From the IMG/VR virus record IMGVR_UViG_3300042691_047711, positions 1-44,248 of that record: 44,248 bases of DNA; one strand, written 5' to 3'. This stretch comes from a virus. Shown here piece after piece: positions 31,635 to 39,372 of this stretch (positions are counted from its first letter, which is position 1; the number at the start of each line of letters is the position of its first letter). Made by a program: the position numbers and the translations under genes. The notes below the pieces were generated by a model. That model saw only the letters and a program-made list of their open reading frames with translations. It was not told the origin of the DNA and did not search any database.

Positions 31635-32300
31635 ATGACGAATCACGACATAGCAAATAGGGACTTTGAGGACTTGGTGGATAAACAATTCCTAGGAGTG
31701 ATTGAAGCAATAGACGATCCGCGAAAGGAGGGCAGAGCTAGGGTCAGAGTCTTTGGAATACATGAGGACCTAGCGACAGAGGACCTGCCATGGGCCTATC
31801 CCAAGACCAAGCCCATGTTCTTCGGCCAGGAAGGTAAGGGAGGTTCGCTCTCTGTTCCCAAGCTAAATAGCGTAGTTGCGGTTAGATTCGATAACGGTAA
31901 TCCATACTCACCGGAGTATTTTGGGATTCACGAGCTTGCACAAGACGTTAAAGATGAGTTAAACACTGAGTATGAGGGCTCTCACATGATCCTTTTCGAC
32001 GGAGATCAAGAATTGAAGATCTGGTTCTCAGTAGGTAAGGGCCTGACGATATCATTAAAAGAAGCAAACATAAACATTGATCCAGATAACCTGATAACCG
32101 TGACCACTTCAAACAAGGTTGTAGTGGATTCCCCAAACATAGAATTGGGAACAGGAGCTCTTGAGGCAGTGATCAAGGGAGAGACTTTTCAGAGGCTCTT
32201 CAACGCTCACACTCATGTAGGAAACCTAGGAGCTCCAACATCTCCGCCAGTCGTTCCCCTAACCGGAACTGAATTAAGTCAAGTAACAAAAACACAGTAA
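31635..32300 (+). CDS. Central spike protein, gp5 OB-fold type without lysozyme
   Basis: 221 residues. The N-terminal OB-fold is clear: FLGVIEAIDDPRKEGRARVRVFG (about 19-41; shown in parts here as the G-R-A-R-V-R-V core), LPWAYP, and V-P-K-L-N-S-V-V-A-V-R-F (about 74-85). T4 gp5 then has a lysozyme domain; here the chain passes directly to a repetitive beta section (about 110-185) like the gp5 C-terminal beta-helix. It ends with a His/Pro-rich region NAHTHVGNLG and PTSPP. P2 gpV has the same short design. It should form the trimeric membrane-piercing needle. Confidence 0.8.
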   Translation: MTNHDIANRDFEDLVDKQFLGVIEAIDDPRKEGRARVRVFGIHEDLATEDLPWAYPKTKPMFFGQEGKGGSLSVPKLNSVVAVRFDNGNPYSPEYFGIHELAQDVKDELNTEYEGSHMILFDGDQELKIWFSVGKGLTISLKEANINIDPDNLITVTTSNKVVVDSPNIELGTGALEAVIKGETFQRLFNAHTHVGNLGAPTSPPVVPLTGTELSQVTKTQ

Positions 32301-32301
32301 T

Positions 32302-32529
32302 ATGCCACTGATAAAGAAGACATTAGATATTGCCCTAGAGGAGGCCTTTAGACAAGCGATGCTAGAATTCATTAGAGTCACAAAAAATAGCGGCGGAAAG
32401 GACGTGAGTGACCTGGCAATAGCTGCAGCATCGGATAAATTCGCAGGCTTGGCATCAACCGCGATCGATACTTACGTCCGAACTGCAACGATAATCGTTC
32501 CCGGAGCTGGAACTGCCGTGATTAGCTAG
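32302..32529 (+). CDS. Small helical tail-associated protein
   Basis: 75 residues, helical (EEAFRQAMLEFIRV, DLAIAAASDKFAGLASTAIDTYVR), ending in a hydrophobic IIVPGAGTAVIS. Similar short proteins follow spike genes in other large myophages; function unknown. It starts 1 nt after the spike stop. Its stop is interleaved with the stop of the convergent minus-strand gene in a shared GCTAGC. Confidence 0.6.
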   Translation: MPLIKKTLDIALEEAFRQAMLEFIRVTKNSGGKDVSDLAIAAASDKFAGLASTAIDTYVRTATIIVPGAGTAVIS

Positions 32530-33137
32530 CGATACAAGTTGTCAATGCTCTCGTATCGACAGACCTTATTCAAGTTTGAGTCTGGATTTACTGAGACGAG
32601 CTTGATTCCCCTAGCTCTAAGCGTTCTAAAGTTTTCAAGCATCCTAACGAACCTACTAGAGTACCATGACTCATTCAAGTTGTTTAGAGAAGAGTATTCT
32701 ATCTCTTTCCAAAAGTGGCTTGGATTGGTCCATTTGAGAGAGACACCAGCAACATAGTAAGTCACCTTTTTATCAGGAGCAAAATTAGAAGAAAAAAGAT
32801 TGATCGCAGTGCTTACTGAATCTGGAAAGGCGATCTTATTTGATCTATTGTACATCTCTATCCAGGAAGGAATTGGTCTCTTTATGCCGTGTTTAAGCCA
32901 ATCGCTAGAGAAACACTTGGACTGGGACATGAGTTGGGCAACCGCTTCAGGATTTCTCTCAAGTTCAGTCAATATCTGAACGTCGTGAAAGAAGAAATAA
33001 TCGGGAATGTGCTTTAGCCAAATTCGATTCACCCCTAGAGTCACTATGCCTGGTTTTAGCCTGTCAAAGTCTATCCTGTTTATCTGCGGAGAGTTTCCCA
33101 GGACCAGGACCTTACTTAGACGAGTTGAGCCAGTCAT
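32526..33137 (-). CDS. Hypothetical Rossmann-like protein, end of sugar operon
   Basis: 203 residues. The N-terminus KVLVLGNSPQINRIDF (about 9-24) looks like a Rossmann-type nucleotide-binding start (L-G-N-S-P), followed by IVTLGVNRIWLKHIPDYFFFHD. The pattern resembles proteins found in surface-polysaccharide clusters, but I cannot assign a reaction. The frame overlaps the HAD phosphatase gene by 26 nt and ends in a 4-nt stop overlap with the plus-strand tail gene. Last gene of the operon. Confidence 0.55.
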   Translation of the reverse strand: MTGSTRLSKVLVLGNSPQINRIDFDRLKPGIVTLGVNRIWLKHIPDYFFFHDVQILTELERNPEAVAQLMSQSKCFSSDWLKHGIKRPIPSWIEMYNRSNKIAFPDSVSTAINLFSSNFAPDKKVTYYVAGVSLKWTNPSHFWKEIEYSSLNNLNESWYSSRFVRMLENFRTLRARGIKLVSVNPDSNLNKVCRYESIDNLYR

Positions 33138-33417
33138 GTGAATTTATGTTTTTGTCGTCTATGAAGAAATCGTAGGCGGGTTTTCCGAACTTGAGCTCAT
33201 GATACTTTACTCCCCAAGACTCAAGTTGGCTCTCAGTTAACTGTCTCCAATCCTTGCCGCTTAAGGTTCCTCTAGCGGTCCAAAAAACGACCCTATGACC
33301 CTCCTCATAGAGTAGATTGATCTTTTCAATAGCTAGCGGAATTGGCTGAGCTGACTCATACTGCATCGGTTCCTTCAAGGTGCATATCGTGTCATCAATG
33401 TCAACGTAATATATCAT
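33112..33417 (-). CDS. Small HAD-family phosphatase
   Basis: 101 residues. HAD motif I is V-D-I-D-D-T-I-C at about 5-12, motif II WTARG, and the C-terminal F-I-D-D-K (about 89-93) as motif IV. GKPAYDFFIDD is typical of short phosphatases in capsule and sugar-nucleotide clusters, likely dephosphorylating a sugar intermediate. Its start overlaps the upstream dehydrogenase stop as ATGA (33414-33417). Confidence 0.8.
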   Translation of the reverse strand: MIYYVDIDDTICTLKEPMQYESAQPIPLAIEKINLLYEEGHRVVFWTARGTLSGKDWRQLTESQLESWGVKYHELKFGKPAYDFFIDDKNINSHDWLNSSK

Positions 33418-34466
33418 TTATTTGTCTTCTTTGAATTTACAGAATAACTATTTCTAACTTTATAAATTCTTTCTATAATTTCTACGACTTTCAATCCTTC
33501 TAAGGCATTAGTAGTGGCTGACGTTCTTCCTCTAAGAGTATCAATGACGTTTTTGATCACATAATTGTGATTAGCGGCAGATCCTTTGTATGAACCGTAA
33601 TCATTTCCCGGATTAGTAGGAGCTAATATAGGCATATCATAATCTTTTATGTTACAAATCTCTACTTCATTCATGTATTGGCCGCCTATTTTAACACTAC
33701 CTCTTTCGCCAATAATAGTTATTGAACTTTCTAGGTTTTGATCGGAGACTGCAGTAGAATAATTTATACATCCCATTCCACCGTTGATAAAATCAAAATT
33801 AACTAATCCTGAATCTTCAAAATCAGTTGAATCTTTGTGAGTAAAGTCGGCAAATTTGCCTTGAATGTTATCGATATCACCAAACAACCAATACATGATA
33901 TCGATAAAATGCGAGAATTGCGTAAAAAGAGTTCCTCCATCTAGTTCTTGTGTACCTTTCCAACCTCCTTTCTTGTAGTACCGATCGTCTCGATTCCAAT
34001 AGCAGTTCAATTGGACCATGAATATCTTTCCTAAAGCTTCATTATCTATCACGTTTTTAATCCATTCACTGGGAGGAGAATATCTATTCTGCATAACACA
34101 AAATACCTGCTTAGACTGTTGAAGAGCTTTGAAGATGACTCGCTCGCACTGGTCTTTCGTTAAGCCCATTGGTTTTTCAACAACTACGTGCTTTTTAGCT
34201 TCTAGAGCACTAATAGCTTGTTCCGCATGTAAACCATTAGGTGTACAAATGTTCACAACATCAAAATCTATTCCGGCTCCCAATAAATCTTCCATTGAAT
34301 TAAAAAAGGGAACTGAGTATTGATCAACTTCACACTCTTCTTTAGATCTAACGTCTACTATTGCGACAAGTTCTGCGTGAGTCTCCCGACATATCATTTC
34401 TGCATGTCTCTTGCCGATGTGACCTGCTCCAACTATCGCAAATTTAATTTTATTCAATTTTGCCAT
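33414..34466 (-). CDS. Gfo/Idh/MocA-family sugar dehydrogenase
   Basis: 350 residues. Rossmann NAD motif GAGHIGKRH (13-21), then VVNICTPNGLHAEQA, the signature catalytic E-K-P (VVVEKPMGL), and the G-G-T-L-F-T-Q-F-S-H-F-I-D stretch with the conserved His and Asp. It resembles WlbA/WbpB-type UDP-sugar 3-dehydrogenases that make amino-uronic acids for surface glycans, though other nucleotide-sugar substrates are possible. Its start overlaps the Cys-rich gene by 17 nt. Confidence 0.88.
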   Translation of the reverse strand: MAKLNKIKFAIVGAGHIGKRHAEMICRETHAELVAIVDVRSKEECEVDQYSVPFFNSMEDLLGAGIDFDVVNICTPNGLHAEQAISALEAKKHVVVEKPMGLTKDQCERVIFKALQQSKQVFCVMQNRYSPPSEWIKNVIDNEALGKIFMVQLNCYWNRDDRYYKKGGWKGTQELDGGTLFTQFSHFIDIMYWLFGDIDNIQGKFADFTHKDSTDFEDSGLVNFDFINGGMGCINYSTAVSDQNLESSITIIGERGSVKIGGQYMNEVEICNIKDYDMPILAPTNPGNDYGSYKGSAANHNYVIKNVIDTLRGRTSATTNALEGLKVVEIIERIYKVRNSYSVNSKKTNK

Positions 34467-34755
34467 CGCTCATTATTTTGATTTTATTTTTCTTCTTATA
34501 ATTTTCCCAGTCTTTCTTCGACATTAGATTTGGAAACCTCTCTCCTCCGTTACAGGATTCCTTCACGTAAAGTTTACCTGGCACATCGCAACCACAGTAG
34601 ACACAATAGCCTAATTTCACACATTCCTCCCGACAGATCTGAGACCTAAAGAACACTTGTTCTCTCTCATGATCGGGTAAAAGATAGAACTTATCTCCCA
34701 ACATCTTGATGTTGCCCTCAAAGAACTGTAATACTTTTTTTGGTGTTATCTTCAT
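34450..34755 (-). CDS. Cys-rich small protein
   Basis: 101 residues. C-x3-C...C-x2-C-x-C in ICREECVKLGYCVYCGCD (about 40-57), plus a Cys in KESCNGGERFP, suggest one zinc or iron-sulfur site. Comparable small proteins occur in phage sugar clusters, as I recall, with no known function. Start overlaps the NeuB stop as ATGA (34752-34755), so it belongs to the operon. Confidence 0.6.
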   Translation of the reverse strand: MKITPKKVLQFFEGNIKMLGDKFYLLPDHEREQVFFRSQICREECVKLGYCVYCGCDVPGKLYVKESCNGGERFPNLMSKKDWENYKKKNKIKIMSDGKIE

Positions 34756-35636
34756 TTTCCTCTAAGAGTTTTTCTTTTTTCTTTTTCTGACTTATGGACT
34801 TCTCGAGCGCCATATCCTCCCCTGGCGAGTTCAACGTCCTTGATGCTCTTTACTAATTTAATGAGACCTTGCGGTTCAACTGAGGACATCTGATCGCTAC
34901 CCCAGAGAGTCCTGTCTAGAGTTATGTGTCGTTCGATCCACTTGGCTCCCAAGATATTGGCGGCGACAGTAGTAGTAAGACCAAACTCATGACCCGAATA
35001 ACCAACCTCAAATCTCTTCTTGAACTCTCCAGAGATGTGATTCAGGTAGGTTATGTAGTCTAGATTCAATTCGTTATTGGGAGCAGGGTAAGTCGAGTTG
35101 GTATGGAATACCACATCAGGCTCGCCGATCTCTATCACACGATCTATTTCGCTCTGCGTGCTCATGCCAGTAGAGATGAGCAGAAAATCCGAACACTCTT
35201 TAGCATACTGTACTAAATCGAGGTCAGTTATTAAAGCTGAAGGTATCTTGAGCATGATTCCCCATTTCCCATCGGGCAAAGGACTAGTGTATCTTCGCAT
35301 GAAATCCACTGATTCTTTATCCCAAACTGATGCAAACCATCCGATTCCCTTTTCTCTACAATAATCGTCAATCTCATCATATTCCTTTTGCCCAAGTTCA
35401 ATGTCCTTTTTATACTGCAGATAAGTAGCTTCTTCCTTTCTCCAAGGAACCCTCTTTGGTTTTTCTCTCTCGTTCTGAGGAACACAGGACTCAGGATCCC
35501 TCTTTTGGAACTTCACATAGTCTGCACCAGCGACTTTTGCAACGTCTATTAGACGCTTAACGTTTTCCATAAAGGCTATATTAGAACTGCCGTATGCATA
35601 ATTTATTCCTATTTCAGCTATGATTATTGAGCTCAT
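34752..35636 (-). CDS. neuB: NeuB-family nonulosonate synthase, no SAF domain
   Basis: 294 residues; full NeuB proteins are about 340-350. The TIM-barrel is intact: AEIGINY (7-13), VAGADYVKFQKRDP, LLISTGM, GYSGHE and ERHITLDR...WGSDQ metal/substrate-binding end. It condenses phosphoenolpyruvate with a 6-carbon amino sugar to make sialic, pseudaminic or legionaminic acid. It stops exactly where the C-terminal antifreeze-like SAF domain would start, so that domain is absent. Its first 20 codons are inside the 105-bp repeat. Before insertion it was probably coupled by ATGA to the GT25 gene now at 37898. Confidence 0.9.
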   Translation of the reverse strand: MSSIIIAEIGINYAYGSSNIAFMENVKRLIDVAKVAGADYVKFQKRDPESCVPQNEREKPKRVPWRKEEATYLQYKKDIELGQKEYDEIDDYCREKGIGWFASVWDKESVDFMRRYTSPLPDGKWGIMLKIPSALITDLDLVQYAKECSDFLLISTGMSTQSEIDRVIEIGEPDVVFHTNSTYPAPNNELNLDYITYLNHISGEFKKRFEVGYSGHEFGLTTTVAANILGAKWIERHITLDRTLWGSDQMSSVEPQGLIKLVKSIKDVELARGGYGAREVHKSEKEKRKTLRGK

Positions 35637-35681
35637 ATTCTATCTAGTTTTTTTCTGATAGATTGAATCTTATTGTTATGT
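35577..35681. repeat. 105-bp direct repeat, copy A
   Basis: Identical base for base to 37842-37946 in my alignment. It contains the first 60 nt of neuB and the last 49 nt of the GT25 gene (including the overlap). It marks the left edge of the inserted cassette. Flanks differ on both sides. Confidence 0.95.
35633..35681 (-). pseudogene. 3' remnant of GT25 gene
   Basis: The last 15 codons and the TGA stop of the glycosyltransferase are duplicated here, upstream of neuB, without the rest of the gene. The TGA overlaps the neuB ATG as in the original junction. Confidence 0.85.
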
Positions 35682-35726
35682 TATCTTAAAGATAAAGAAT
35701 AATAAGAATCAAAATCCCTTTTTCAT

Positions 35727-37127
35727 TTATTTTATTTTTATTTTTATTTTGGTTCCTATTTTGTTTTTTTCACAAAATATTTCAAATCCATGTTCTTCTA
35801 AAATTGCCTTGCATATATTAAGCCCTAACCCAGATCCTGATTCATTTTGATTCTTTTTTCTCATATAAGGCTTAGATAAATATTCAAATTCTTGTTGTGA
35901 CATTCCTCTACCGTTATCCTGAATACAGATATATCCATTATCTATATAAATATTTACAAATTTTGAATCAGAGTCATTATATTTCAATCCATTTTTTATC
36001 AAGTTATCAATTGCGGTGCAAAAAAGAGACTCATTAACTTCTAATACAGTTAATTCCTTAATATTTACTTGGTTTGAATAAGAGGTTGATTTTAAGTATC
36101 TAACTAAGATATCCTTCAAATTAAACTCAGACTTACTAAGAACTGAACCTTTTTTGACCAAGTTTGTAAATTCATAAACTCCTTTATAAACTTTTTGAGT
36201 ATGTAACAAACCCTCTTTTATCATTTTAAGTGGTGATTCTATTTTTAATTTTTTGATGTTATCATCAGTTAATCTTTTTTCTAATGAACTCACCCCTCTC
36301 GGAATATAGGTATTAATACCAGAGTGCATATCATGTCTTAGTATTTTCGCGGCATGTTCTAAATAATTATTATTTCTATTCAAATCAAATAAAAGTTTAT
36401 AATTTTTTTTATCAGTTATATATAATGTCACCATTAAAACAAATAAAAATATTAAAGAGGCAATAGATAGTATTATTGTATAAACCAAATATATATCTGC
36501 CTGTTTTTGATATGATCGTATTGATATCTTTGTTCTATCATCAACTTTTCTCTTAAATTCGGAGATAGGTATCATTATATTAGATTTATGTTTTAAATAT
36601 TCAGTGCTAAAAATTAATTTTTCAGATTCTATTACATTTGTAAAATTCTCAACTATTGAAAATGATTTTTCTTCTATTTCTATAAGTTTAGTCGATTCAT
36701 TTTTTGATTTTTTTAATAACTCAAACTCAATATCTGTAAAGTTGAGATTAGTCATTATTTTCTCAAACGATATTGGATCAACTGTAGATGTATCTTCATG
36801 TCCGATTAATTTTAGATCCCAGTAAATATCATTGTAGTATAATGGTCTTCTTTTAAGACCTGATCTTATATCAACAATATCATTATAATAATTTTTATAT
36901 TTTACGTCAGAAGTTATGATATACATTCTTGCAAATTTTGTAAGATTATCTGAGGATTGTCTAAGTTCATCCGCTAAATTCAAAGATTGAATTCTATTTT
37001 CTTGTTCTTGTTCAACCTTTTTTAGAGATTCCATCAACTTAGTTGAATAAAAGATAGAAAGTGTTGTAGATAATATTGATAGTGCTAATATAATTATCAA
37101 TATAGTTGATGGTTTAATTCTTTTCAT
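35727..37127 (-). CDS. Membrane sensor histidine kinase
   Basis: 466 residues. Two membrane helices (about 7-27 and 213-237) enclose a periplasmic sensor of about 185 helical residues. The kinase core is complete: H-box RHDMHSGIN with H265, N-box NLIKNG (375-380), G1 DNGRGM (404-409) and G2 GSGLGL (431-436). It should autophosphorylate on His and pass phosphate to a response regulator, but none lies nearby. It starts 6 nt after the lipoprotein stop, so both are co-expressed. Very rare in phages; codon use and AT content are unlike its neighbours and point to bacterial origin. Confidence 0.9.
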   Translation of the reverse strand: MKRIKPSTILIIILALSILSTTLSIFYSTKLMESLKKVEQEQENRIQSLNLADELRQSSDNLTKFARMYIITSDVKYKNYYNDIVDIRSGLKRRPLYYNDIYWDLKLIGHEDTSTVDPISFEKIMTNLNFTDIEFELLKKSKNESTKLIEIEEKSFSIVENFTNVIESEKLIFSTEYLKHKSNIMIPISEFKRKVDDRTKISIRSYQKQADIYLVYTIILSIASLIFLFVLMVTLYITDKKNYKLLFDLNRNNNYLEHAAKILRHDMHSGINTYIPRGVSSLEKRLTDDNIKKLKIESPLKMIKEGLLHTQKVYKGVYEFTNLVKKGSVLSKSEFNLKDILVRYLKSTSYSNQVNIKELTVLEVNESLFCTAIDNLIKNGLKYNDSDSKFVNIYIDNGYICIQDNGRGMSQQEFEYLSKPYMRKKNQNESGSGLGLNICKAILEEHGFEIFCEKNKIGTKIKIKIK

Positions 37128-37133
37128 AGGTAA

Positions 37134-37835
37134 TTATTTTAGATATTCTGAAGTAGTCACGATTCTATTGACATAAATTGTTTTATCAGTTCCTATTATA
37201 AACTCACTTAAACCAACATGTGACTTATTTTTAGGATTCCAATCATAAGTATATCCTAATTGACCCCACGGATATTGATTGTATAAATCACACTGATAGT
37301 ATCTTGAAATACGATTCTCGTTTATCCAATTAATATGTTCCTGTGAAGTTCCTTCTGGAAAACATAAATCACAACTTCCATCCGATATCTCACTATCTGG
37401 ACACGGTCTAAATAAGTCCTGTGGTCTAACCCAAAACTCTACAAAGTAACTATACGTAGATGTTGGTGGAAGTCCTAACAATTGTAACAATCTTAAATTA
37501 GTGTCTTTAGGAGATTCTAATTTAATTCTTTCCCTTAACTCAGGTGCTGTTGTTACCCAAATGTTATAAGATCCTGTATTAAAAATAGTATCTTTTTGAT
37601 AGAAACTAACATTTTGCTTCCAAGTAGCTACTAAGATATACTCCTCGTTGTTAATGGTTTTTCTAATAAGATTTTGATTAGAATCATTAATCTGAACTAG
37701 ATTATTATAGATTTTAGAACTATCAGGTCTAATAGAGTTAATCATGGATTGTTCATATAACTCTCTATTTGTTTGACTTGTAACTTTACAACTCACCAAG
37801 AGTAAAGCAACTAATAAGAATAAGATATTTTTCAT
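37134..37835 (-). CDS. Bacteroidota-type lipoprotein
   Basis: 233 residues. The signal MKNILFLLVALLLVSC ends in a lipobox Cys16 (V-S-C), followed by KVTSQTN. Mature domain features LQLLGLPPTS, VEFWVRPQDLFRPCPDSEI, PWGQLGYTYDWNP and HVGLSEFII. I associate this pattern with a common uncharacterised lipoprotein family of Bacteroidota. It should be exported and lipid-anchored. Its ATG lies 3 nt after the stop of the neuB stub, which could allow translational coupling to the sugar operon. Function unknown; may be a sensory partner of the kinase. Confidence 0.85.
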   Translation of the reverse strand: MKNILFLLVALLLVSCKVTSQTNRELYEQSMINSIRPDSSKIYNNLVQINDSNQNLIRKTINNEEYILVATWKQNVSFYQKDTIFNTGSYNIWVTTAPELRERIKLESPKDTNLRLLQLLGLPPTSTYSYFVEFWVRPQDLFRPCPDSEISDGSCDLCFPEGTSQEHINWINENRISRYYQCDLYNQYPWGQLGYTYDWNPKNKSHVGLSEFIIGTDKTIYVNRIVTTSEYLK

Positions 37836-37838
37836 TTG

Positions 37839-37901
37839 TTATATATTAGAACTGCCGTATGCATAATTTATTCCTATTTCAGCTATGATTATTGAGCTCA
37901 T
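37839..37901 (-). pseudogene. Truncated neuB stub
   Basis: The first 20 codons of neuB (MSSIIIAEIGINYAYGSSNI) followed at once by TAA created at the cassette junction. It keeps the ATGA overlap with the GT25 stop, so ribosomes can still enter it, and ends 3 nt before the lipoprotein ATG. Confidence 0.9.
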
Positions 37902-37946
37902 ATTCTATCTAGTTTTTTTCTGATAGATTGAATCTTATTGTTATGT
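37842..37946. repeat. 105-bp direct repeat, copy B
   Basis: Second identical copy, offset 2265 bp from copy A. Here the GT25 gene is complete and neuB is truncated, the reverse of copy A. Confidence 0.95.
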
Positions 37947-38554
37947 GATATTATAGAAGGATTACAGTATACTGCAACGATTGATCTTCCATATTTTTCG
38001 CGTAAGAGCCAGTCTATGTGCTGTGTTCTTTGTAACTTTCCTATAGCATTTAATACTTTATCAATTGACTTTGGATTTATCACATAGGCAAACATTCCAT
38101 GATTCGTATCAGGATAATGTCCTCCTTGAGCTATAACAAAGGATTCCTTTTTAGCTCCCTTAAGCTTTCCGGAGTGACCTAGAAATAGGATGTCCCAATT
38201 GAAATTTATTGAATTTAGAGCAGAATTTACTGATTCCATCGAATCTTTAGTCAAGACAACATCATCCTCTAATATCAATGAATAGGAATCTCCATAGCTC
38301 TTTAGGCTCTTCCAGATATTGATGTGAGAGAGGGCAATAGCTAATCGTGCCCGTTTAGTTGCAGTAAAGACTAACGACTTATGTACAGAACTTGAATGGA
38401 GTAACACCACAGACTTACGAGTTAAGGTTGAGCCTAGTACCCCATCAAATCTCACTAGAGGAAGACCTATTTCCTTATGGAATGAATCTATCTTTGCAAA
38501 TTCAGCACGCCTAGATACGACGGTAAGACATATAGATCTCTCTATTTTTACCAT
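37898..38554 (-). CDS. Glycosyltransferase family 25
   Basis: 218 residues. GT25 marks: early R-R-A-E-F, the acceptor/turn RARLAIALSHINIWKSL, and the D-x-D-type LILEDDVVL (about 93-101), then WDILFLG and a G-x-H-Y...A-Y-V-I-N. Members add galactose or similar sugars to lipooligosaccharide. Its stop overlaps an ATG that begins the neuB stub; the last 49 nt are duplicated at 35633. The start overlaps the upstream gene by 7 nt. Confidence 0.88.
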   Translation of the reverse strand: MVKIERSICLTVVSRRAEFAKIDSFHKEIGLPLVRFDGVLGSTLTRKSVVLLHSSSVHKSLVFTATKRARLAIALSHINIWKSLKSYGDSYSLILEDDVVLTKDSMESVNSALNSINFNWDILFLGHSGKLKGAKKESFVIAQGGHYPDTNHGMFAYVINPKSIDKVLNAIGKLQRTQHIDWLLREKYGRSIVAVYCNPSIISHNNKIQSIRKKLDRI

Positions 38555-39372
38555 TCCTGATAAGGTATTTTAAATATGTTTTCACACTGGGTTAGCTTCA
38601 CAGAATTAAGAGCGGGATAAATTATCTTATTGAAGTTGATAGATTGATTCGATTCCTTTACACTTTTTATGCTCTTTATCAATTCATCAGTCTTGCCCCT
38701 ATTAAATATTGCTCTAGTAGTAGAAGAGTATTTTAAATCAAGGTTCTTTCTGACGGTTTCCATGTGGTGCATAGTGATCACATTAGGATTAAATTCATGT
38801 TTAGCCTTTCCTGATCCAGTAATTCCCCTAGTTGGATCACATTTTGTAAAAAATGAGGGAGTCATCTTTGTTGAAGAGTCTATTTTACATATGAAAGGCA
38901 CACGATTAGTGTCGTATCCACGATGAACTGTCGGGATATTCACATAATTGATGAACCGAACAGACGTTTGTGTATAGCCTTTCTCTATGATCTCAGCCTT
39001 TGCTTTTGCGAACTGTTCTGACTGATAAAATTCGTCAACGTCCATGCAAAGATAGTGAGTACAGCCTCTCTTTAGGCATAAATTTAAACCTAATTGTCTC
39101 TTTTCTCTTTCGTAGCTCTTAGCTCTCATTATTCCTTGGGGAGTCTTGTCTCGAATGGGAACGAAATCAGTAAAAGCGACCAACTCATTGATTAAACCCA
39201 TCCCTTGTAATCTCTTTAGGGTGACTAGATCCTGGTTACTGAATGGTACTCCAAACCACGAGGAATTTTGATAGATAACTATCACGTGATCCGCATGAGA
39301 TCTTATCTGCTTTATTGAGTGCTCAATAAGTTCAATTCCATCAAAGACTATGTAGGTGACTCCTAATTTCAT
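38548..39372 (-). CDS. Glycosyltransferase (GT-A fold)
   Basis: 274 residues. The opening strand GVTYIVFDGIELIEHSIKQI and HADHVIVIYQ resemble GT2/GT92-type enzymes. M-D-V-D-E-F-Y (about 130-136) is the metal-binding D-x-D. The middle contains a His-rich MHHMET. Sugar donor and acceptor cannot be read. Start overlaps the upstream dehydrogenase stop as ATGA (39369-39372). Confidence 0.75.
   Translation of the reverse strand: MKLGVTYIVFDGIELIEHSIKQIRSHADHVIVIYQNSSWFGVPFSNQDLVTLKRLQGMGLINELVAFTDFVPIRDKTPQGIMRAKSYEREKRQLGLNLCLKRGCTHYLCMDVDEFYQSEQFAKAKAEIIEKGYTQTSVRFINYVNIPTVHRGYDTNRVPFICKIDSSTKMTPSFFTKCDPTRGITGSGKAKHEFNPNVITMHHMETVRKNLDLKYSSTTRAIFNRGKTDELIKSIKSVKESNQSINFNKIIYPALNSVKLTQCENIFKIPYQEW

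Larger units (their letters stand above)
35682..37841 (-). mobile_element. AT-rich inserted cassette (lipoprotein + histidine kinase)
   Basis: 2160 bp between the two repeat copies, carrying two genes in operon orientation and no transposase, integrase or homing endonuclease. Base composition is much more AT-rich than the phage core (one sampled 60-nt row, 36361-36420, has 6 G/C; row 27001-27060 has 24). The lipoprotein resembles Bacteroidota proteins. I infer capture of bacterial DNA into the phage operon, with duplication of the junction. Mechanism unknown. Confidence 0.75.

Noticed and set aside
35577-37946. Classical transposon or insertion sequence
   Set aside because: No transposase, no terminal inverted repeats, and the duplicated flank is 105 bp, far longer than usual target duplications.
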